From: Sclerodactyla briareus
Taxonomy: Eukaryota > Echinodermata > Holothuroidea > Dendrochirotida > Sclerodactylidae
Direction of reading: 5' to 3'
Length of the DNA: 64,000 nt
NCBI GenBank assembly: GCA_026419785.1
Contig: JAODTK010001488.1
Span: 429,674-493,673 of the forward strand
Shown: one piece after another, positions 59,101 to 64,000 of the stretch
How positions within the stretch are numbered: the first letter of the stretch is position 1
Layout of the letters: every line of letters begins with the position of its first letter
Notes under the pieces: model-generated
Told to the model about the DNA's origin: nothing
Seen by the model: the letters and a program-made list of their open reading frames with translations, nothing else
Database searches by the model: none
Program-made: the position numbers and the translations under genes

Positions 59101-59184
59101 CTATCTATCTCGCTATCTATCTATCTATCTATCTATCGATCTATCTAATCTATCTATCTATCTATCTATCTATCTTCTATCTAT
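59101..59184 (+). repeat. (CTAT)n microsatellite
   Basis: Interrupted CTAT tetranucleotide array. The same unit is seen at 14618-14706. Confidence 0.9.
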
Positions 59185-59214
59185 TCATCCATTCTGTAAA
59201 CTTGCTTTTTGAGC

Positions 59215-60540
59215 CACAATGTTCGTGTCTTTGATGAATCTCGACCAGACTTGGTCACAATTTTTTACTGACTAATTGGTCATCGTTTACCACCTAAAGG
59301 TCAAGTTCAAATTGCATTGAAGGGGAACAATGAGTCAATAAGTTGAAAACTGAAAACTCTACTCTCCTACAATTTTTGGTGCACAGTTCTTATGTTCGGT
59401 CATAATGGTGGTCTACAGCCGTACCTTTGGGGTGTTCAGGAATTTTGGGCTCAGGGCCCCGTTCGGGCCGAAGGGCCCATATGTGAAATATGCAAAATCT
59501 TGTATCCCTACAATTTAAATGGGGCACAGTGCTGGTGTTCAGTCATAATTATAATCTAATCGACGTATACTTGGGGTGTTCATGGATTTTTTGTTCAAAG
59601 GTCCGACTTGGGCCCAGGGTCCATTTTATTATATTTCACCCAATGGTGTTTGAAATGCATCTCATCCCCACAAGCTGTCAATTGAATTTTTCCTCAAGTT
59701 AATGTATGGTCCTTGGTGGTAAGAGGTCCATTGGGTTTTCTCATGGACCTTTTGTCCCAGGGCCCGTTTTGGGCTCTAGGTCCCATCATGTGAAATATAC
59801 TGCAAAATAATGTATCTCACACAAATCCTATGTGGCACTATGCTGATGTTCAGTCATGATGATGGGTCCATTAGCTGTGGCCTTCAGGGTAACCCAGGGA
59901 CTTGGGACCTAAGGCCCAGTGTGGGTCCGAGGCTCCATCATTGCGCATGCTTCCTCACTATACATGTTTTGGTGAAATATTGACATTCGGCGGTCAAAAT
60001 GATAGGTCTATCATGCCGTACTTCCAGGGTGTTCAGAATTTTCGATCAGGGTCCCACTTGGGCCCCGAGTGACCATTTTATTGAAATTTCAATGGAATTT
60101 CACACATTGGTACTTTAAAAATGCATCTCTTGCACAAATTCCATTGATTTTCCTTTGTATCATTTTTTTTAATTCGAGTTATATGTAATTCTCCTTGTTT
60201 AGTGGTCCATTGGGGTGTTTTGCAAATTTCTGGCTGAAGGCCCAAACGTGGGCCTAGGGCCTAATCATGTGAATCTAATACGAATGCTTCTTACAAATTT
60301 TGATGCACAGGTCAGTGCTGATGTTCGGTCATAATGCTGTCTAATAGCCGTACCCTCAGGGTTAATTATCAGGAATTGTTGGACTTGAGGCCCATGTGGG
60401 CCTGGGGCCCTTGTGTGCAATCATGCAAAATGCTTGTACATATTTTGGTGCACATTGCTGATGATAGATCATAATGATGGAAAAGCCATACCAATGTTTG
60501 GTTTCAAGGACCCCTTGGGCCGTATACACCGCCTATCACT
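59215..60540 (+). repeat. Degenerate tandem array, period about 150-165 bp
   Basis: About seven to eight diverged units share a fixed order: CTACA-ATTTTGGTGCACAG, TGCTGATGTTCGGTCATAAT, GTCTA-TAGCCGTAC, GGGTGTTCAGGAATTTTGG, CAGGGCCC-GTTGGGCCC-GGGCCC, then ATGTGAAATATGCAAAAT-CTT. Units start near 59365, 59510, 59665, 59815, 59955, 60120, 60295 and 60435. It opens with a GAATCTCGACCAGACTTGGT segment related to the next array. Confidence 0.8.
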
Positions 60541-61160
60541 CTACCCGTGTGTCAACAATTGCCTTTTGGCGCCCTACCCCCAAAAAAACCAAAAGTCATT
60601 CTTTGACGGATGTCGACCAACTTGGGACATGTTTGATTAACCCATGGACTGTCTGATTTTGTGAATGCAAGGGTCAAAGGTCATGGGGCAATATAGGCCA
60701 TTATGTGTAAATTTCCAAAATGTATCCCCTCCTACAAAGTGAATTAGATTTTCTTGAAAGCTGTGTCTGATGTTCCGTTGGAGGTGCTCTTTTCAACTTG
60801 TTTGCAGATTGTGGAGCAACATAATATCATATAGTGGCGTTAAATTGAAACAGTAACATCTGAAGAAGCAAAACAGTCATTCTTTGATGGTGTTGAACCC
60901 AACGTGGACCCAATTTTTTTCATTGACTTTTGGACTTGTGGAAGGTCAGGGGTCAGAGTCATAAAGCGGCGCAATAGGTCACTGTGTGAAATTGTCATTG
61001 CCTTTCTCTCTTCATTGGCAGTCTTCGATGGATGTTGACTAACTGGTAACAATGTTCACTGACTCTAGACAAATGAAGATCAGGTCAAGGTTGTTACGGG
61101 GTACAATAAGCCTTTGCTTGAAATTGCCTTCTTGACCTCAACATCTTGAACATTTAACGC
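60541..61160 (+). repeat. Second degenerate tandem array (GATG-TTGACCAACTTGG type)
   Basis: Repeating elements are CATTCTTTGA-GGATGTCGACCAA-TTGG (60597), CATTCTTTGATGGTGTTGAACCC (60877) and CTTCGATGGATGTTGACTAAC (61022), each followed by a CACTGACT segment, GGTCA-GGTCA words and an AATAGG-CA-TGTGTGAAATT segment. The period is about 150-280 bp with deletions. Confidence 0.65.
60671..60683 (+). promoter_or_regulatory. DR1 nuclear-receptor-like motif GGGTCAAAGGTCA
   Basis: Two AGGTCA-type half-sites in direct orientation with 1-bp spacing, matching the DR1 consensus bound by RXR and HNF4-type receptors. It occurs inside a tandem repeat unit, so it may be a by-product of the repeat. Confidence 0.3.
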
Positions 61161-62613
61161 ATATGTGAGTTTTAATTGATAACCGCCATGTTAACAGATG
61201 GTCTTGAAGGACAACTGCAATATGTTTTTTTCACTACATCTTCCATCTCCAACGACAGTCCCCGATATGGGTATTGTGTAGCATGGTGTACATCTGGAGG
61301 GGAACTGAATGGTTTACTGAAAAACTGCTTCTTAGTTTTGAAAAGGGAAATTGGTTGTCTTCTCAATGAATCTAGCAGGCATACTTGCGATGAACAGGTC
61401 ATGGGACTGTTGTAATGGCGGGATTGCACCTGTGTCACTCATCTACTTTCCTATTGTCCGACGGACGGAACAAAGCATAATTGAGAGTTATTAGGGAGGG
61501 TAATTGTCACAGCAGAGTCACTCGAGTGTATCGCACATGCTTCGACCCACCCCTTCTCTGATGAACAACAAAAAAAAAAACTCTGTCTGCTAAAAACAAG
61601 GAACAAAGAATGAGGAAGGAAACGGCCCTTGGGATCGCTTTTCGGCTCACACCCTGCAGACGATGATCGACCCATCAGTCCTTTGTGTGAGGGCAAGCAT
61701 TGCCCTGTATGACCGTACACACCACATCCGAACAGGAATTCGTTTTTATTTTTACCCCCTTTGCGGCAATCGATCGGAACACGTGTCAGGGCAATCGATA
61801 TTTACAGACGAGAACTAGTTTGGATTCGCTCTCTAACCCTATCTCTCAGAAAAAAGACAATATTAACGCTGTTTTAGCCTATTTGGCTGTTTCATACGCC
61901 GATGTGGAGATGGATATAGAGTTACCAAGGCTCTTCGATTGAGAGATTGCGAGCTGGATTATTAATATTCTCGAAGAAAATGCGGCACTTTCCGTTTTTT
62001 TTTTTTTTTTCGGAAACCTCAAATTAATCGATCGGCTTAGTCCTTTCGGCAATAGTTGATCACGCTAAAATAAGCCTTGTTCAGAGATAAACCTGGGTCG
62101 GTTGATTTGGAACGGTCCCCCAACGGGTGCACAAAAAAAAAAAAAAAAACAACAGATCGAGTAAACCAGGACAAAACGGCGCCGGATAATAGAACGAGGG
62201 GTTGGTTGCCTTTTTTTACTCAATTCCTTTCCCCATGGTCCATGCACGTCAATTTCTCGATATGTGGACCGCTGGAGTGGCTTCGTTGCAATATAGAATG
62301 ACTTTATACCGACTGAGGACCTTCGAGGAATGAGGCAAATGTAATGGTGGTTTGCGTGTAAATCCCCCCCCCCCCCCTTTACATTGCGGATCATATACAC
62401 GGCAAGCGTGGCACAGAGACCAATTCTTCCCCCGTGGGTTTACGGCTGATCATGCTTGAGGCTCGAGATTGGTGTAGTTTACCAGGCATTGCTGCGCCCG
62501 GTATAAATTTGATCCTTTTTCTGGCAAGTACGCCTATACTATACCATTGAAAGAGCGCAAGCGCACAGCAGTTAGGTTATTTCTTTCATTTTTTCATCTC
62601 TCCACACAATCAG
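61161..62613. other. No gene; A/T runs
   Basis: T16 at 61995-62010 is framed by TTTCCG and CGGAAA. C14 lies at 62364-62377 in the part on the left of the next candidate. The frames at 61172-61438 lie just after the tandem array and have no domain. Confidence 0.45.
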
Positions 62614-62783
62614 TTGTCAGAAATATTATTTCAGGCGGAACCATGCCCCGAGATACACTTGACCGGGCATGGAGGGCGAATTTGCGATGGCGTTCGCTAA
62701 CGCTTCAACCCTCATCAATATGGCCAATTCGCGGTTACATTTTAGATGAGATGAATATGATTATTGTGTCCAGAGGTCCATGA
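62614..62783 (+). CDS. Weak candidate terminal exon
   Basis: A pyrimidine-rich acceptor (TTTTTTCATCTCTCCACACA then ATCAG, AG at 62612-62613) precedes an open frame of 56 codons to TGA at 62781-62783. The peptide VRNIISGGTMPRDTLDRAWR, then RWRSLTLQPSSIWPIRGY, is protein-like but unrecognised. A second possible acceptor lies 21 bases later (ATTATTTCAG). Confidence 0.2.
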
Positions 62784-64000
62784 GGGAACGATGGTATTCG
62801 ACAGTTGAACGACAGTGTGGGCAAAGATCTTTCGAAAGTCCCCTGCAGAAAATTACCAATCCTGCAAGAAATTGGTTGCGTTGTTCAAATATGGTGACAG
62901 TTTGAGAATAAGCCGTAAAATATTGCGCTGTGGGGGGGGGGGAGATCTCGCTATTCCTTTTCTCCGGACTGTTCAGTGGTGGCATGCGCACTTACAACCA
63001 CGACTGGCTTAGTTATGCGAATACCCATAATGTGCCGTAGGCAACAACTGTACCTCCTCTTAAACACAAGGCCGTATGCAATTCCCTATTGTCCGGAATC
63101 GTTGCAGACGTTGGATAATCGCAGAGGAGAACCGTATCGCCTCCTCGACTCTACAACAAGCGCACAGGGGCTGGTTATGTGTACTCGTACCCCGCAGATA
63201 TTCCACCATCACAACCATAGATACGCTATGGAACGAGACCAGGACGTAGCTTGGCCTGTTGTCTGACGATTGATGGGGTGACAAAAAACTACAAAATTTT
63301 CGACAGGCAAAAACAAAAATTCCACATGCGGCCAAGGCATCGAAAGCGCCTTGCGAATGGGCAGGATCAGCGCTTCTCCTCGGGGGTCAAGGGTCATAGA
63401 CTTTTGGGCAGTTCGTACTCCTAAATCTAGATAATGTGTGCAATGAAAGGTCCAAAAAGGGGGGAAATTTTGACTTTTTCCAAGAAATGAATAGGCTCTG
63501 GGCCGTTTTATGTGCTAACCGCATGATTGGACCCCAACATTCAGAGGCAGCGCTAACCCTGCGAATGGGGGACGGCTCTGGGACGCTATAATCAGTATGG
63601 AGTCATAGTTCCATGAATGAATACAGTGGCAGACAGTTTGGCATCAAAGAAGGACCCCCCCCCCCCATGGGACCAATCCATACAAATCCTGTGTGTTAGC
63701 CCCCACAAATTATATAATATAGCCCGCTGAAATATGGGTGTACAGGACTTTCTTATTTGCTTGGGGCAGACAATTTTTGAAACATTCAAATTCTGATGGC
63801 CATTGACACTAACTCTAAATGATTCTTCAGCTACTGATACCGTTAGTTGCGTTTGTTGTGGTTCCAGTAGGATTCTTCCAAAAATAAACAGTTTTGTCTT
63901 AGTTTGCAATCTTGTGTCTCATGGCAATATTTTGCCCTAACTACCTCTCACCAATTCCGACAGTCACAAATTTTTTTCACTAGTTCATATTTTTCGATTT
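62784..64000. other. No gene recognised; G11 and C12 runs
   Basis: G11 lies at 62932-62942 and C12 at 63655-63666. The remaining frames are short and featureless. Confidence 0.5.

Overview
The window looks like non-coding eukaryotic genomic DNA, most likely from a marine invertebrate deuterostome such as an echinoderm. The base composition is AT-leaning by eye. There is no operon-like packing and no intact long reading frame. Microsatellites are abundant, G/C homopolymers are very frequent, the TAGGCCTA motif recurs, and several repeat types of a style I associate with echinoderm and hemichordate genomes are present. The species call is inference. Only one stop-bounded frame exceeds 200 codons (33044-33676), and it lies on a degenerate tandem repeat. 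At this stop density frames of 60-120 codons are expected by chance in large numbers, so no protein-coding gene can be called with confidence.

Layout. 1-10 kb: mostly featureless, with a 151-bp foldback sequence (2146-2296), a coding-like minus-strand block (3073-3276), a broken transposase-like relic (4404-4926, minus) and a possible minus-strand exon (7578-7835). 10-20 kb: a small inverted-repeat element (10046-10222), simple repeats, and one neat exon-like block (15875-15921, extending to 16036). 19.9-21.8 kb: a degenerate repeat ending in a hairpin, then a 1016-bp element with terminal inverted repeats whose interior is packed with palindromic AAGTCGAA-type motifs. 22.7-30.3 kb: three direct copies of a 720-800 bp dispersed repeat that carries a GAAC-type microsatellite near its 3' end. 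32-34.3 kb: a coding-like minus-strand block with an X-box-like palindrome upstream, then three successive tandem arrays. 34.4-39.9 kb: a repeat-dense zone with at least four copies of a GGGCGGCG plus G-run cassette, a 1.38-kb element with long inverted repeats built from CGATA units (37016-38393), and a five-to-six-copy tandem array of about 200 bp (38490-39790). 40-59 kb: mostly unremarkable, with a few splice-site-flanked open blocks (42737-42928, 43982-44154, 44224-44295), a large AAT/ATT array and a perfect 15-bp hairpin (59044-59076). 59.2-61.2 kb: two adjoining degenerate tandem arrays, one carrying an exact nuclear-receptor DR1 motif.

The parts do not form a gene system. The best reading is an intergenic or intronic region assembled from non-autonomous DNA transposons, tandem satellites and simple repeats. 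A handful of weak candidate exons would need transcript evidence. The most noteworthy objects are the palindrome-packed inverted-repeat element at 20773-21788, the CGATA-built inverted-repeat element at 37016-38393, the recurrent G-run cassettes, and the roughly 30 G/C homopolymers of 10 bases or more.
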